DNA of 64,000 nt from NCBI RefSeq assembly GCF_014838825.1, contig NZ_JACYMO010000001.1:518566-582565 (forward strand), given 5' to 3'. The translations under genes were made by a program, and so were the position numbers. Below the pieces are notes generated by a model. It had not been told where the DNA came from, did not search any database, and saw only the letters and a list, made by a program, of their open reading frames with translations. Positions 40,469 to 49,972 of the stretch are shown here, in pieces. Within the stretch, counting starts at the first letter, position 1, and each line of letters starts with the position of its first letter. The DNA is from Erwinia persicina (GTDB lineage Bacteria; Pseudomonadota; Gammaproteobacteria; Enterobacterales; Enterobacteriaceae).

Positions 40469-41938
40469 ATGGCAAGTACTCTGGTACTCAACGACAGTCG
40501 CCGTACGTTTAGCGGCACACGTAAGAATGTTATTGCGAAAGTTGCGTTAAGTTTTTCAGATTTACTCTCTATCAATCTGGCCCTGTTTTTATCCGCTGCC
40601 ACATTGCAGGGTATTTGGGGTAACCTGGATATTTTTATCCCACCGCAGGAAGTAGAAGTCCGTTTTATTGCACAATCCGTAATGTCAGTATTATGTACCG
40701 CCTGGTTCTGGATGCGGCTGCGTCACTATACTTATCGCAAACCCTTCTGGTTTGAATTAAAAGAAATTATTAAAACGCTGGTGATTTTCTCACTGTTAGA
40801 CCTGGCACTGATTGCGTTTTCCAAATGGGATTTTTCCCGCATGCTGTGGAGCTTCACCTGGCTGTATGCCTTAATTCTGGTGCCTCTCCTGCGCTCCTGC
40901 GTAAAGAATGCCATCCTGAAAGCCGGCCAGTGGCAGAAACACACGATTATCATCGGTTCCGGTAAAAATGCCCGTGAAGCCTATGCGGCGCTGCAAAGTG
41001 AAGAGCTGCTGGGTTACGACGTTAAAGCGTTTGTCGCCGCTTCCGGGGAGAAGGATGGCGCGGAGTCGTTCAACGGTATTCCGGTGATCACCCATAAGGA
41101 TATCGTCTGGGACAGCGTCGACCTGGATAACACCCAGTTTATCGTTGCAATGGAGAACGACCAGCGCGCCAGTCGCGATAAATGGCTGAAGCTACTGTCG
41201 AAGAAGAAGTGTCGTTCTGTCTCCGTGGTGCCCACCCTGCGAGGGGTTCCCCTGTACGGCACTGACATGTCCTTTATCTTCAGTCATGAAGTAATGCTGC
41301 TACGCGTCAGCAATAACCTGGCGAAACGTTCATCCCGCTTCCTCAAGCGTACCTTTGATGTGGTCGTCGCGTCGCTGCTGCTGCTGTTTCTGGCCCCGGC
41401 CTTTGGCCTGATCTGCTGGCTGGTCAGCCGTGATGGCGGCAGCCCGATTTACGGCCATGAACGTGTCGGCCAGGACGGTAAAAAGTTTAAATGCCTTAAA
41501 TTCCGCTCAATGGTGATGAACTCTAAAGAAGTGCTGGAAACACTGCTGGCCACCAGCGAAGAGGCGCGGACCGAATGGGATAAGGACTTCAAACTGAAGA
41601 ACGATCCCCGGGTGACGAAGATTGGTTCATTTATGCGCAAGACCAGCCTAGACGAACTGCCACAGCTATGGAATGTGATCCGCGGAGAAATGAGTCTGGT
41701 GGGGCCGCGTCCGGTAATCGAAGCCGAGCTGGAACGTTACGCCGGTGATGTTGATTACTATCTGATGGCCAAACCGGGCATGACCGGCCTGTGGCAGGTC
41801 AGCGGCCGCAACGATATCGATTATGATACCCGCGTGTACTTCGATTCCTGGTACGTCAAAAACTGGGCGCTGTGGACGGATATTGCCATTCTGTTTAAAA
41901 CCGCCGGGGTGGTACTGCGCCGCGACGGTGCGTATTAA
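40469..41938 (+). CDS. wbaP: Undecaprenyl-phosphate galactose/glucose phosphotransferase (WbaP/WcaJ type)
   Basis: Starts assembly of a polysaccharide repeat unit by moving a hexose-1-phosphate from UDP-sugar to undecaprenyl phosphate at the inner membrane. 489 residues: four or five N-terminal membrane segments, a Rossmann-like central domain (HTIIIGSGKNAREAY), then the catalytic bacterial sugar transferase domain from about residue 290 (KRTFDVVVA) with the Asp395-Glu396 pair (SLDELPQLWN) and MSLVGPRP. It resembles Erwinia AmsG and Salmonella WbaP; the sugar (galactose or glucose) cannot be told. It stands alone, with no glycosyltransferase, Wzx or Wzy nearby, between genes that are adjacent in E. 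coli. Confidence 0.88.
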   Translation: MASTLVLNDSRRTFSGTRKNVIAKVALSFSDLLSINLALFLSAATLQGIWGNLDIFIPPQEVEVRFIAQSVMSVLCTAWFWMRLRHYTYRKPFWFELKEIIKTLVIFSLLDLALIAFSKWDFSRMLWSFTWLYALILVPLLRSCVKNAILKAGQWQKHTIIIGSGKNAREAYAALQSEELLGYDVKAFVAASGEKDGAESFNGIPVITHKDIVWDSVDLDNTQFIVAMENDQRASRDKWLKLLSKKKCRSVSVVPTLRGVPLYGTDMSFIFSHEVMLLRVSNNLAKRSSRFLKRTFDVVVASLLLLFLAPAFGLICWLVSRDGGSPIYGHERVGQDGKKFKCLKFRSMVMNSKEVLETLLATSEEARTEWDKDFKLKNDPRVTKIGSFMRKTSLDELPQLWNVIRGEMSLVGPRPVIEAELERYAGDVDYYLMAKPGMTGLWQVSGRNDIDYDTRVYFDSWYVKNWALWTDIAILFKTAGVVLRRDGAY

Positions 41939-41966
41939 CCGGCCCGCTCTGTATCTCTGACTGTCA

Positions 41967-41993
41967 TCGTCATTGCCACCGTGGCAATGACGA
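41967..41993. repeat. Perfect 13-bp inverted repeat after the sugar transferase
   Basis: Arms TCGTCATTGCCAC (41967-41979) and GTGGCAATGACGA (41981-41993), one-base centre, 28 bp past the stop. No T run follows. Probably a 3' stabilising hairpin or weak terminator. Confidence 0.55.
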
Positions 41994-42093
41994 TTGACAC
42001 TCTCCCTCCCCGCGTTGATCACTTTCCCCTTTTCTTTTCTGTCGGTTATCTTTACCCTGTCGGGCTTGCTTTACTCTGGACGCCTCACCTGCC

Positions 42094-43284
42094 ATGCAAA
42101 AATTTACGCTACTGTTACTGAGCCTGGTGCTGCTTGCGCCACTGGGCATCGATCTCTATCTGCCCACGCTGCCCGATATCGCTGTCGGTCTGAACACGCC
42201 GGTTTCTGCTATCCAGACCACCATCCCGCTGTTTTTACTGGTGATGGGCCTGGGTCAGATTATTGCCGGTCCGCTGGTTGATAATCTTGGCCGTAAACCT
42301 GTCGCGCTGACCGGCCTGTTACTGTATGTCGCGGGCAGCGTACTGGCGGCAACGGCCAGTGGCTGGCCTCAGTTCCTCAGCGCCCGCGTTATTCAGGGTT
42401 GTGCCGTATGCTGTACCGCCGTAGTGGCATTCAGCGGCGTGCGCGACCGCCTGAATGGCGACGAGGCGGCACGCGCCTACGGTTTCTTAAACGGTGCCCT
42501 GAATATCGTTCCGGCGCTCGCCCCTTTACTTGGTGGAGTGCTGGCCGGTGCGTTCGGCTGGCGGGCGAACTTCTGGTTCCTGACGGGCTATGCGCTGTTT
42601 ATCACCCTGCTGGTGATCGTTTTCCTGCCGGAAACCCGTCCTGCCGATACGCAGAAGGTAAAAAGCCTGCCGGTACGGCAATACTGGCAGATCCTGCGTC
42701 AGCCGCGTTTCCTTGCCTTCGCCTTTGCTAACGCCGGGGCGCTGGGTATGGTACTGACCTATGTCTCGCTGGCCCCGCAGGTGCTGATGACCGAAGGAAA
42801 ACTCAGCGCGCTCCAGTTCTCCATTGCCTTCGGGGCCAACGGATTCTGGATCATGCTGGTGAGTGTGCTGGTGAATAAGATGATCCGCAAGCTCGGCCGT
42901 CCTGTCTGTCTGGCCACAGGCGCACTGGCGATGACGCTGGGCGCGGTATCACTGATGGCAGGGGTAGTGCTGTTCCCTGTCGCCGCACAGACGCACTGGG
43001 CGCTGTATATGCTGCCGGTGGCCATCTCCGTTGCCGGGCTGGCTTTCACCGTGGGACCCGCGACCAGCTACGCGCTGGAACCTTATCAGCAGCAGGCGGG
43101 GGTGGCCTCGGCGCTGGCTGGTTTCATTCAGATGGCGGGCGGTTCGGCCGCCGGTCTGCTGGTGATGGCGCTGCCCATTGCAGAAAAATCTGCCCTGGCT
43201 CTGATGATGGTGGCCGGAGCCCTGCTGGCACTGACCGCGTGGCGGATGAGCAAAAAAGTGCGCGGTACGCTGACCGCGCTCTGA
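42094..43284 (+). CDS. MFS multidrug efflux transporter, Bcr/CflA-like subfamily
   Basis: A 396-residue major facilitator with 12 predicted membrane segments. Drug:H+ antiporter features: GIDLYLPTLPDI in the first segment, motif A GPLVDNLGRKP after the second, and a motif-C-like segment (ALNIVPALAPLLGG) in the fifth. Overall it resembles CmlA/Bcr proteins, but I cannot assign a substrate. Start at the ATG at 42094; no strong ribosome-binding site. It converges on dadX with only 2 bp between stops. Confidence 0.85.
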   Translation: MQKFTLLLLSLVLLAPLGIDLYLPTLPDIAVGLNTPVSAIQTTIPLFLLVMGLGQIIAGPLVDNLGRKPVALTGLLLYVAGSVLAATASGWPQFLSARVIQGCAVCCTAVVAFSGVRDRLNGDEAARAYGFLNGALNIVPALAPLLGGVLAGAFGWRANFWFLTGYALFITLLVIVFLPETRPADTQKVKSLPVRQYWQILRQPRFLAFAFANAGALGMVLTYVSLAPQVLMTEGKLSALQFSIAFGANGFWIMLVSVLVNKMIRKLGRPVCLATGALAMTLGAVSLMAGVVLFPVAAQTHWALYMLPVAISVAGLAFTVGPATSYALEPYQQQAGVASALAGFIQMAGGSAAGLLVMALPIAEKSALALMMVAGALLALTAWRMSKKVRGTLTAL

Positions 43285-43286
43285 GT

Positions 43287-44357
43287 TCAGTCAACAATCA
43301 CCGGCACTCTGGGGGCGAGCGCGCACATCAGCTCATATCCCACGGTGCCGGATGCCGCAGCCACTTCATCAATCTTCACGTTATTCCCCCACAGCTCCAC
43401 CTGACTGCCGATGCCAGACTGCGGGCACGGGGTTAAATCGACGGTGATCATATCCATCGAAACGGCGCCCACTACCTGTGTGCGCACCCCATCCACCATC
43501 ACCGGCGTACCGGTGGGAGCATGGCGCGGATAGCCGTCTGCATAGCCACAGGCCACCACACCGATACGCTGCTCGCCCGTTGCACGGTAGCGGCTGCCGT
43601 AGCCGACTCCGCTACCGGCCGTCAGCTGCTGAATGCCGATGATGTCGGAAGTCAGCGTCATCACCGGCTGCAGACCGCTGCTGGCAATGTCCTGCCACTG
43701 GCCGCTCGGAGAGGCACCATACAGAATAATCCCCGGACGCACCCAGTCATGGTGCGTTTGCGGATGCCACAGCGTGGCGGCCGAGTTCGCCAGCGAACGT
43801 GGGCAGTTCAGACCTTCGGCGGCCTCGTCAATGCGTCTGAGCGGTTCGGCAATGCCTTCCGCTGTTTCTGCTTCGGCAAAATGGGCCATCAGCGTTATCT
43901 CACCGACGTTACCGAGCGAACGCAGCTTCTGCCAGGCGTTATGTACCTGTCCGGGCTGAAAGCCCAGCCGGTTCATTCCGCTATTCATTTTCAGGTAGAT
44001 ATCCACCGGGGCAGAGAGGGACGCTTTCGCCAGGGCCTGGATCTGCCAGTTACTGTGTACGCTTGTGGTCAGCCGGTAGCGATCGACGATCGCCAGGTCC
44101 TCAGGATGGAAGAATCCCTCCAGCAGAAGGATCGGTTTTTTCCAGCCGCACTCGCGCAGCAGGATCGCCTCTTCAAGATTTAACAGGGCGAAACCGTCGG
44201 TATCCGCCAGGCTCTGCCAGACACGTTCAATACCGTGTCCGTAAGCGTTGGCTTTGACCACTGACCACAGGCGTGAGCCGCCAGCAGCCTGGCGCGCTAC
44301 TGCCAGATTTTGCCGCAACGCGGCGCGGTTAATCGTTGCGACAATCGGACGAGCCAT
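43287..44357 (-). CDS. dadX: Catabolic alanine racemase
   Basis: PLP-dependent racemase turning L-alanine into D-alanine for DadA. PLP lysine Lys35 ([10 protein letters not shown]) and catalytic Tyr253 (GVGYGSRYR) are in place; 356 residues with an N-terminal barrel and C-terminal beta domain. It follows dadA by 29 bp, and this pairing identifies it as DadX and not the biosynthetic Alr. Confidence 0.95.
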   Translation of the reverse strand: MARPIVATINRAALRQNLAVARQAAGGSRLWSVVKANAYGHGIERVWQSLADTDGFALLNLEEAILLRECGWKKPILLLEGFFHPEDLAIVDRYRLTTSVHSNWQIQALAKASLSAPVDIYLKMNSGMNRLGFQPGQVHNAWQKLRSLGNVGEITLMAHFAEAETAEGIAEPLRRIDEAAEGLNCPRSLANSAATLWHPQTHHDWVRPGIILYGASPSGQWQDIASSGLQPVMTLTSDIIGIQQLTAGSGVGYGSRYRATGEQRIGVVACGYADGYPRHAPTGTPVMVDGVRTQVVGAVSMDMITVDLTPCPQSGIGSQVELWGNNVKIDEVAAASGTVGYELMCALAPRVPVIVD

Positions 44358-44386
44358 ACCCTCTCCTTGTAAAACAATACGATGCG

Positions 44387-45691
44387 TTAACGAACGTTGG
44401 CGCTGTGCAGCGTCGTGCGGGCCGGTGCCGGAATAAAACCGGGCAGGTAGCGCATAACGGACAGATCGTCAGCAGAAATCGCCGGTGTCACGCCGGAAAT
44501 AAGATCCGCCAGGAGCTGTCCAGAACCACAGGCCATCGTCCAGCCAAGAGTACCATGACCGGTATTAAGGAACAGGTTTTTCAAAGGGGTACGACCTACA
44601 ACAGGCGTTCCATCCGGTGTCATCGGGCGTAAACCGCTCCAGAACGTTGCCTGTTCAATATTGCCCCCCTGGGGGAAGAGATCGCCGACTACCATCTCCA
44701 GCGTGCGGCGGCGCGCAGGTAACAGACGGGTGTTAAACCCGACGATTTCGGCCATCCCCCCAACACGGATACGGTCATCAAATCGGGTAATGGCCACTTT
44801 GTAGGTTTCGTCCAGCACGGTAGAGATCGGGGCAGCCCCGGCATCCGTTATCGGTATTGTCAGGGAATACCCTTTTAGCGGGTAAACCGGCACGTTAACA
44901 ATGCCGTCCAGCAGCGCCGTCGAAAATGAACCAAAGGCCACAACGTAGGCGTCGGCGGTGATCCGTTCACTGCCGCATCTGACGCCGGTGATACGATTCC
45001 CTTCCTGTTCCAGAGCATCCACTGCAGTGTTGTAACGGAAAGTTACCCCCGCCTCCGCAGCCATGGCTGCCAGGCGCTGGGTAAAGAGCTGACAGTCTCC
45101 CGTTTCGTCATTAGGCAAACGCAGCCCGCCGGTCAGCTTATGCTGAGTGGCCGCCAGCGCCGGTTCTGCCTGACGAAGCTGGGCAGCTTCCAGTAGTTCA
45201 TAGGGCACACCCGCCTCTTTCAATACGGCGATATCTTTTGCCGCGCTCTCATACTGCTGGGCCGTGCGGAACAGTTGCAGCGTGCCGCCCTGTCGCCCCT
45301 CATAGGCGATACCGGTTTCCTGGCGCAGTGCTTTCAGGCAGTCGCGACTATACTCCGCAATGCGCACCATCCGGCTCTTATTCTGCTGGTAATGACGCAT
45401 GTCGCAGTTGCGCAGCATCTGCCACATCCAGGCCAGCTGGAAACGGCTGCCGTCCAGGCGGATGGCAAGAGGTGCATGGCGCTGGAACATCCATTTAACG
45501 GCTTTCAGCGGCACGCCAGGGGCCGCCCACGGAGCGGCATAGCCCGGCGAGATTTGACCGGCATTAGCCGCGCTGGTTTCCAGCGCGGCGGCTGGCTGAC
45601 GATCGATAACCGTCACCTCATGCCCGGCCTGGGCCAGATACCAGGCGCTGGCCACGCCGACGACGCCACTGCCCAAAATGACAACTCGCAT
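44387..45691 (-). CDS. dadA: D-amino acid dehydrogenase DadA
   Basis: FAD-dependent membrane-associated enzyme oxidising D-alanine to pyruvate and passing electrons to the respiratory chain. N-terminal FAD motif [16 protein letters not shown], second motif in the C-terminal half ([14 protein letters not shown]), and the terminal [10 protein letters not shown] loop. The start MRVVILGSG at 45691 is used; 27 extra in-frame codons upstream are not family sequence. 434 residues. First gene of dadAX, with a CRP site 70-85 bp upstream. Confidence 0.96.
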   Translation of the reverse strand: MRVVILGSGVVGVASAWYLAQAGHEVTVIDRQPAAALETSAANAGQISPGYAAPWAAPGVPLKAVKWMFQRHAPLAIRLDGSRFQLAWMWQMLRNCDMRHYQQNKSRMVRIAEYSRDCLKALRQETGIAYEGRQGGTLQLFRTAQQYESAAKDIAVLKEAGVPYELLEAAQLRQAEPALAATQHKLTGGLRLPNDETGDCQLFTQRLAAMAAEAGVTFRYNTAVDALEQEGNRITGVRCGSERITADAYVVAFGSFSTALLDGIVNVPVYPLKGYSLTIPITDAGAAPISTVLDETYKVAITRFDDRIRVGGMAEIVGFNTRLLPARRRTLEMVVGDLFPQGGNIEQATFWSGLRPMTPDGTPVVGRTPLKNLFLNTGHGTLGWTMACGSGQLLADLISGVTPAISADDLSVMRYLPGFIPAPARTTLHSANVR

Positions 45692-46201
45692 ACCTACCCC
45701 CACAAACAAAAATAATAGCATTATGCACTGGATTATCGCCCACATGACGGAGGAAAACACCAGTGATAACATTCACATTGCGCTGGCATATTTCACATCT
45801 TTTTTACCCTGCAGGTAAATAAAAACAACATTGAGCGCCAAATTCAGTAGCATAATCTGCCTTATTGCTTTTTAAAGCAGATAATAAACAGTAAATAGCA
45901 TAAATGCGCTAATGCCAGAACATTCCCACCGTGCCATAACATAAGGTTATAAACAGAATTTTATTCCACAAAAGAGTGTTGAAAATGGATTTACCATCAC
46001 GTAAAAATCTTTTTTTAAACAAGGATGGATTTTGTATCGTAGATTTCAATTGTTTTAACGGGAGGGATAAGAGACAGTGAACTATCATTGAGATATTGGC
46101 TTTAATTCCAGGCTTCTCCGCGCCATCCGGGTGCGGACAGGTCGACATGAAAACGGAGATTCTGCCGCAGGATAATCCGGTTTTATAAAAAGGAGTGCGC
46201 T
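45692..46201. promoter_or_regulatory. Divergent dadA/ycgB regulatory region
   Basis: About 510 bp, AT-rich between 45780 and 46080, without a credible gene (a 79-codon minus-strand frame at 45909-46148 has no similarity). It contains a CRP site for dadA at 45762-45777. E. coli dadAX is under Lrp and CRP and ycgB under RpoS; AT-rich stretches here would suit Lrp. ycgB has a strong RBS, AAGGAG at 46190-46195. Confidence 0.6.
45762..45777 (-). promoter_or_regulatory. CRP-binding site upstream of dadA
   Basis: AGTGA-TAACAT-TCACA matches the CRP consensus TGTGA-N6-TCACA at 9 of 10 positions. Its centre is 78 bp before the dadA ATG. A GATAAT on the minus strand near 45731-45736 could be the -10. 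CRP activation of dadAX is established in E. coli. Confidence 0.72.
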
Positions 46202-47740
46202 ATGACCACGATCTTTGACGTTCCGGTTAAGGACAGCAAACGACTCGATGATGGACCAGACTGGACCTTCGATCTGCTTGATGTATACCTCAGGGAGATT
46301 GACCGCGTCGCGAAATCCTACCGGCTGGATACTTATCCCCATCAGATCGAGGTGATCACCTCGGAACAGATGATGGACGCATACTCCAGCGTGGGGATGC
46401 CCATCAACTATGCGCACTGGTCGTTCGGTAAGAAATTTATCGAAACCGAACAGCGTTACAAGCATGGTCAGCAGGGCCTGGCCTACGAAATCGTCATTAA
46501 CTCCAACCCCTGTATCGCCTATCTGATGGAAGAGAACACCATGACGATGCAGGCGCTGGTCATGGCCCACGCCTGCTACGGGCACAACTCCTTTTTCAAG
46601 AATAACTATCTCTTTCGCAGCTGGACGGATGCCAGCTCAATCGTTGATTACCTGATCTTTGCGCGTAATTACATTACCGAGTGTGAAGAACGGTATGGCG
46701 TGGAAAACGTTGAGCGCCTGCTGGACTCCTGCCACGCTTTAATGAACTACGGCGTAGACCGCTATAAACGTCCGCAGAAAATTTCCCTGCAGGAGGAGAA
46801 AGCCCGGCAGAAGAGCCGCGAAGAGTACCTGCAAAGCCAGGTCAATATGTTGTGGCGCACTCTGCCGCGCCGTGAGCGTGAGGAAACCCCTTTTTCCAGC
46901 ACTCGCTATCCTGCCGAACCACAGGAAAACCTGCTCTATTTCATGGAAAAGAATGCCCCGCTGCTGGAGCCGTGGCAGCGTGAATGCCTGCGCATTGTCA
47001 GAAAGGTTAGCCAGTATTTTTATCCGCAAAAACAAACCCAGGTAATGAATGAAGGCTGGGCGACCTTCTGGCACTACACCATCCTGAATCATCTGTATGA
47101 CGAAGGAAAAGTGTCAGAGCGCTTTATGCTGGAGTTCCTGCACAGCCACACCAACGTGGTATTCCAGCCGCCCTACAACAGCCAGTGGTACAACGGTATC
47201 AACCCGTATGCGCTCGGCTTTGCGATGTTCCAGGATATTAAGCGTATCTGCGAAGCGCCGACGGAAGAAGACCGCCACTGGTTCCCGGATATTGCCGGTT
47301 CAGACTGGCTGGATACGCTGCACTTTGCCATGAAGGAGTTTAAGGATGAGAGCTTTATCAGTCAGTTCCTGTCGCCCAAGGTGATGCGGGACTTCCGCCT
47401 GTTTACCGTGCTGGATGATGACCGGAATAACTTCCTGGAGATTGCGGCGATCCATGATGAGGCGGGATACCGGGCGATTCGCCAGCAGCTTTCCGCCCAG
47501 TACAACCTGAGCAATCTGGAACCCAATATTCAGGTCTATGACGTCGATCTGCGCGGTGACCGCTCCCTGACCCTTCGTTACGTGCCGCATAACCGTGCGC
47601 CGCTGGACAAAAGCCGTCGTGAGGTGCTGAAACACGTGCACCGCCTGTGGGGCTTCGACATCAATCTGGAACAGCAGAATGATGATGGCACCGTCGAACT
47701 TCTTGATCGCTGCCCTCCCCGTCCCGGAGGCACGCTCTGA
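46202..47740 (+). CDS. ycgB: SpoVR family protein YcgB
   Basis: A 512-residue SpoVR-like protein. In Bacillus SpoVR affects spore cortex formation; in enterobacteria YcgB is a stationary-phase protein of unknown activity. The conserved MNEGWATFWHYTILN and NPYALGFAMFQDIKR blocks are present, with an HxE-poor but His/Glu-rich core. In many bacteria spoVR is adjacent to prkA/yeaG and DUF444/yeaH; here it is 8 kb away from them, closer than in E. coli. Confidence 0.95.
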   Translation: MTTIFDVPVKDSKRLDDGPDWTFDLLDVYLREIDRVAKSYRLDTYPHQIEVITSEQMMDAYSSVGMPINYAHWSFGKKFIETEQRYKHGQQGLAYEIVINSNPCIAYLMEENTMTMQALVMAHACYGHNSFFKNNYLFRSWTDASSIVDYLIFARNYITECEERYGVENVERLLDSCHALMNYGVDRYKRPQKISLQEEKARQKSREEYLQSQVNMLWRTLPRREREETPFSSTRYPAEPQENLLYFMEKNAPLLEPWQRECLRIVRKVSQYFYPQKQTQVMNEGWATFWHYTILNHLYDEGKVSERFMLEFLHSHTNVVFQPPYNSQWYNGINPYALGFAMFQDIKRICEAPTEEDRHWFPDIAGSDWLDTLHFAMKEFKDESFISQFLSPKVMRDFRLFTVLDDDRNNFLEIAAIHDEAGYRAIRQQLSAQYNLSNLEPNIQVYDVDLRGDRSLTLRYVPHNRAPLDKSRREVLKHVHRLWGFDINLEQQNDDGTVELLDRCPPRPGGTL

Positions 47741-47787
47741 CACCACCCGGCAGTGACCGGCCCGGCAGCCGGTCTGCCGCCTGACAA

Positions 47788-47823
47788 AAAAAGGGCTGAC
47801 CGCAGTAGCGGTCAGCCCTTTTT
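47788..47823. terminator. Bidirectional terminator between ycgB and fadR
   Basis: Perfect 16-bp stem (AAAAAGGGCTGACCGC 47788-47803 and its complement 47808-47823) with an AGTA loop and T runs on both strands. It serves converging ycgB and fadR. Confidence 0.95.
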
Positions 47824-47839
47824 ACATTGCTGGCGTCGG

Positions 47840-48559
47840 TTAACGGCGCGGGGGGGGTAAATCGGTCGGCATGCTGGTTTGCATGGCGTGCCAGATTTCA
47901 CCGCTGCGGCGACCGTAGTCACGCACACTATCCACGATTTGATCGTACTGCTGGGTCTGCAGAATGGTGAGGAGCTGCTGATAAAAAGCCTGGGCCAGAC
48001 GCCGCGCCTCAGGGTTAGAGAAGTAGTGACGCCCCACGCGGGTATATAACCCTTTCAGGCCGTTGATGATCAGGCCATAAATCGGGTTGCCGGAGGCAAA
48101 TGCCAGTCCGCGGAAAATGCTGTAATCGAGGTTGGTATAGGCCTCAGCCTGATCTTCAACGTGATTGGCGGTTTCCAGCACTTCACGCGCTTTATCCGGG
48201 TAGGTGCGTATAGCACGACGGATAAAGATTGAAGAAATATTGGTCCGTACGGAGAGCAGGTTGTCCACCAGCTGCGGCACGCTGTCGTGATCAAGACGGG
48301 CCAGAGTTTCAAGAATGCTCAGTCCGGACGTTTCCCAGAAGTTATTGACCCGGGTGGGTTTGCCGTGCTGGATTGTCAGCCAGCCGTCGCGTGCCAGTCG
48401 CTGCAGGACTTCACGTAATGTTGTACGGGTCACGCCGATCAGTTCAGACAGTTCACGTTCAGCGGGCAGTATTGACCCAGGGGGGAAGCGGCTGTTCCAG
48501 ATACTTTCAATAATGTACTCTTCAGCGAAACCCGCCGGGCTCTGCGCCTTAATGACCAT
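47840..48559 (-). CDS. fadR: Fatty acid metabolism regulator FadR
   Basis: GntR-family repressor of fatty acid degradation genes and activator of fabA/fabB; released from DNA by long-chain acyl-CoA. N-terminal winged helix (about 1-75, [21 protein letters not shown] region) and all-helical acyl-CoA-binding C-terminal domain. 239 residues as in E. coli. The tail ends TDLPPPRR; the three prolines are encoded by a run of eight Cs (Gs 47850-47857 on the plus strand). fadD, a classic target, lies 9 kb away. Confidence 0.97.
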   Translation of the reverse strand: MVIKAQSPAGFAEEYIIESIWNSRFPPGSILPAERELSELIGVTRTTLREVLQRLARDGWLTIQHGKPTRVNNFWETSGLSILETLARLDHDSVPQLVDNLLSVRTNISSIFIRRAIRTYPDKAREVLETANHVEDQAEAYTNLDYSIFRGLAFASGNPIYGLIINGLKGLYTRVGRHYFSNPEARRLAQAFYQQLLTILQTQQYDQIVDSVRDYGRRSGEIWHAMQTSMPTDLPPPRR

Positions 48560-48868
48560 AGCGTTCTTTTTCCGTTGCGTTTATTTCTTCAATATTCAGC
48601 TCATCATACCAGACGCACCAGGCATCACCTAGCTCACCCGGGGAGGAAAAAGCGATCGTCTGCAAAAAACTGACTTTCTCTGTTGCCCGTCAGACGGGGT
48701 GTTCAGCCACGCTTTGTCAGGTATCTGACCCAGGCAGGAAAAAGGATATTTATTCCCGGCAGAATTAATTTAAGTCATTTTCCTGCTTAAATTTTTCTCC
48801 CGGCTGGCTGGATTGCAGCGGCTTTTCGTTTACACTGCCGTACAAATGTATTCCAGACGGACAGACGA
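48560..48868. promoter_or_regulatory. Divergent fadR/dsbB intergenic region lacking nhaB
   Basis: About 310 bp with no coding sequence. In E. coli the Na+/H+ antiporter gene nhaB occupies the space between fadR and dsbB; no remnant of it is visible here. Both promoters must lie within; none is clear. Confidence 0.6.
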
Positions 48869-49399
48869 ATGTTGAGATACCTGAATAGCTGCTCTCGCGG
48901 TCGTGGTGCGTGGCTGCTGATGGCCCTGACTGCTTTTGCGCTTGAGATGACCGCACTCTACTTTCAGCATGTCATGATGCTGAAACCCTGTGTAATGTGT
49001 ATTTATGAACGTTGTGCCCTGTTTGGCATTATGGGCGCAGGCCTTGTCGGTGCCATCGCCCCCAAAACACCGCTGCGCTGGGTGGCGATCCTGATATGGT
49101 TGTACAGTGCCTGGGAAGGCGTAAGGCTGGCGTGGGAACACACTATGATCCAGCTGCACCCTTCTCCGTTTGCCACCTGCGATTTTGCGGCCCGCTTCCC
49201 AACCTGGCTTCCGCTGGATAAGTGGCTGCCTTCGGTCTTCGTTGCCAGCGGTGACTGTGCTGAGAAGTCCTGGTCCTTCCTGACGCTAGGCATGCCGCAG
49301 TGGCTGGCAGGTATCTTTGCCGTGTATCTGGCTATCGCCGTACTGGTGCTGATCAGTCAGCCTTTCCGGCCGAAACGACGCGATCTGTTCTCGCGTTAA
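48869..49399 (+). CDS. dsbB: Disulfide bond formation protein DsbB
   Basis: Inner-membrane quinone reductase that reoxidises DsbA. Four membrane segments; essential cysteine pairs Cys41/Cys44 (PCVMCIYER) and Cys104/Cys130, all at the E. coli positions. 176 residues. A hairpin with a TACG loop (GGCGGGC 49408-49414 / GCCCGCC 49419-49425) follows, with a T-rich stretch, as probable terminator. Confidence 0.97.
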   Translation: MLRYLNSCSRGRGAWLLMALTAFALEMTALYFQHVMMLKPCVMCIYERCALFGIMGAGLVGAIAPKTPLRWVAILIWLYSAWEGVRLAWEHTMIQLHPSPFATCDFAARFPTWLPLDKWLPSVFVASGDCAEKSWSFLTLGMPQWLAGIFAVYLAIAVLVLISQPFRPKRRDLFSR

Positions 49400-49407
49400 T
49401 CCCGGCG

Positions 49408-49440
49408 GGCGGGCTACGGCCCGCCTGTACTGCTCTTTTC
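49408..49440 (+). terminator. Probable terminator of dsbB
   Basis: 7-bp GC stem with a stable TACG loop (49408-49425) followed by a T-rich stretch (TGTACTGCTCTTTTC). The spacing to the Ts is longer than usual. Confidence 0.5.
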
Positions 49441-49450
49441 TCGCGGGCAT

Positions 49451-49478
49451 AAAAAAAGCCCCGCCTCAGCGGAGCTTT
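49451..49478 (-). terminator. Terminator of ycgN
   Basis: Imperfect stem AGCCCCGC (49457-49464) / GCGGAGCT (49469-49476). Seven As at 49451-49457 give a T tract on the minus strand, 25 bp past the ycgN stop. Confidence 0.75.
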
Positions 49479-49502
49479 CCCATCCTGTTCCCACCTGCGT
49501 GA

Positions 49503-49952
49503 TTATTTACCGTACCAGCGCGGACGGTTAATAATGTGCTCTTCCCAGTCAACCACTTCGCTTTCATGCACGGCAATATGGCGTACCGAGATCCGCGCGG
49601 CATGCATGGCAGCACGCGAACCGCTGCGCAGAGGATGCCAGGGCGGCAGCGTTTTGCCTTCGGCCAGTACGCGATAGGCGCAGCTCGGCGGCAGCCACTG
49701 GAAGGTCGGCAGATTATCGCGGGTCAGCTTAATGCAATCCTCTTCCAGCTCGAAGCGGGTGTCGTAATTGCGGCACTGACAGGTTTTAATGTTCAGCTGG
49801 TTGCAGGCGACGTTGGTGAAATAGATTTCATCGGTGTCGGCGTCCTGCAGTTTATTCAGGCAGCACTGGCCACAGCCATCACATAAGGACTCCCATTCCT
49901 CGTCGCTCATTTGTTCCAGCGTTTTCCGCTGCCAGAAAGGGGTATCAGTCAT
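49503..49952 (-). CDS. ycgN: YcgN family cysteine-cluster protein (UPF0260)
   Basis: A 149-residue cytoplasmic protein with the [12 protein letters not shown] cluster near residue 25-36 and a second cysteine pair in [11 protein letters not shown]. This belongs to the YkgJ-type CxxCxxCC group, thought to bind zinc or an iron-sulfur cluster. Function unknown. Adjacent to ycgM as in E. coli, though a terminator lies between them. Confidence 0.92.
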   Translation of the reverse strand: MTDTPFWQRKTLEQMSDEEWESLCDGCGQCCLNKLQDADTDEIYFTNVACNQLNIKTCQCRNYDTRFELEEDCIKLTRDNLPTFQWLPPSCAYRVLAEGKTLPPWHPLRSGSRAAMHAARISVRHIAVHESEVVDWEEHIINRPRWYGK

Positions 49953-49972
49953 GTTGGGTGTCCGGTAAAAGT

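Noticed and set aside
45909-46148. 79-codon minus-strand frame in the dadA/ycgB gap
   Set aside because: No similarity, no ribosome-binding site, and a low-complexity AT-rich stretch.
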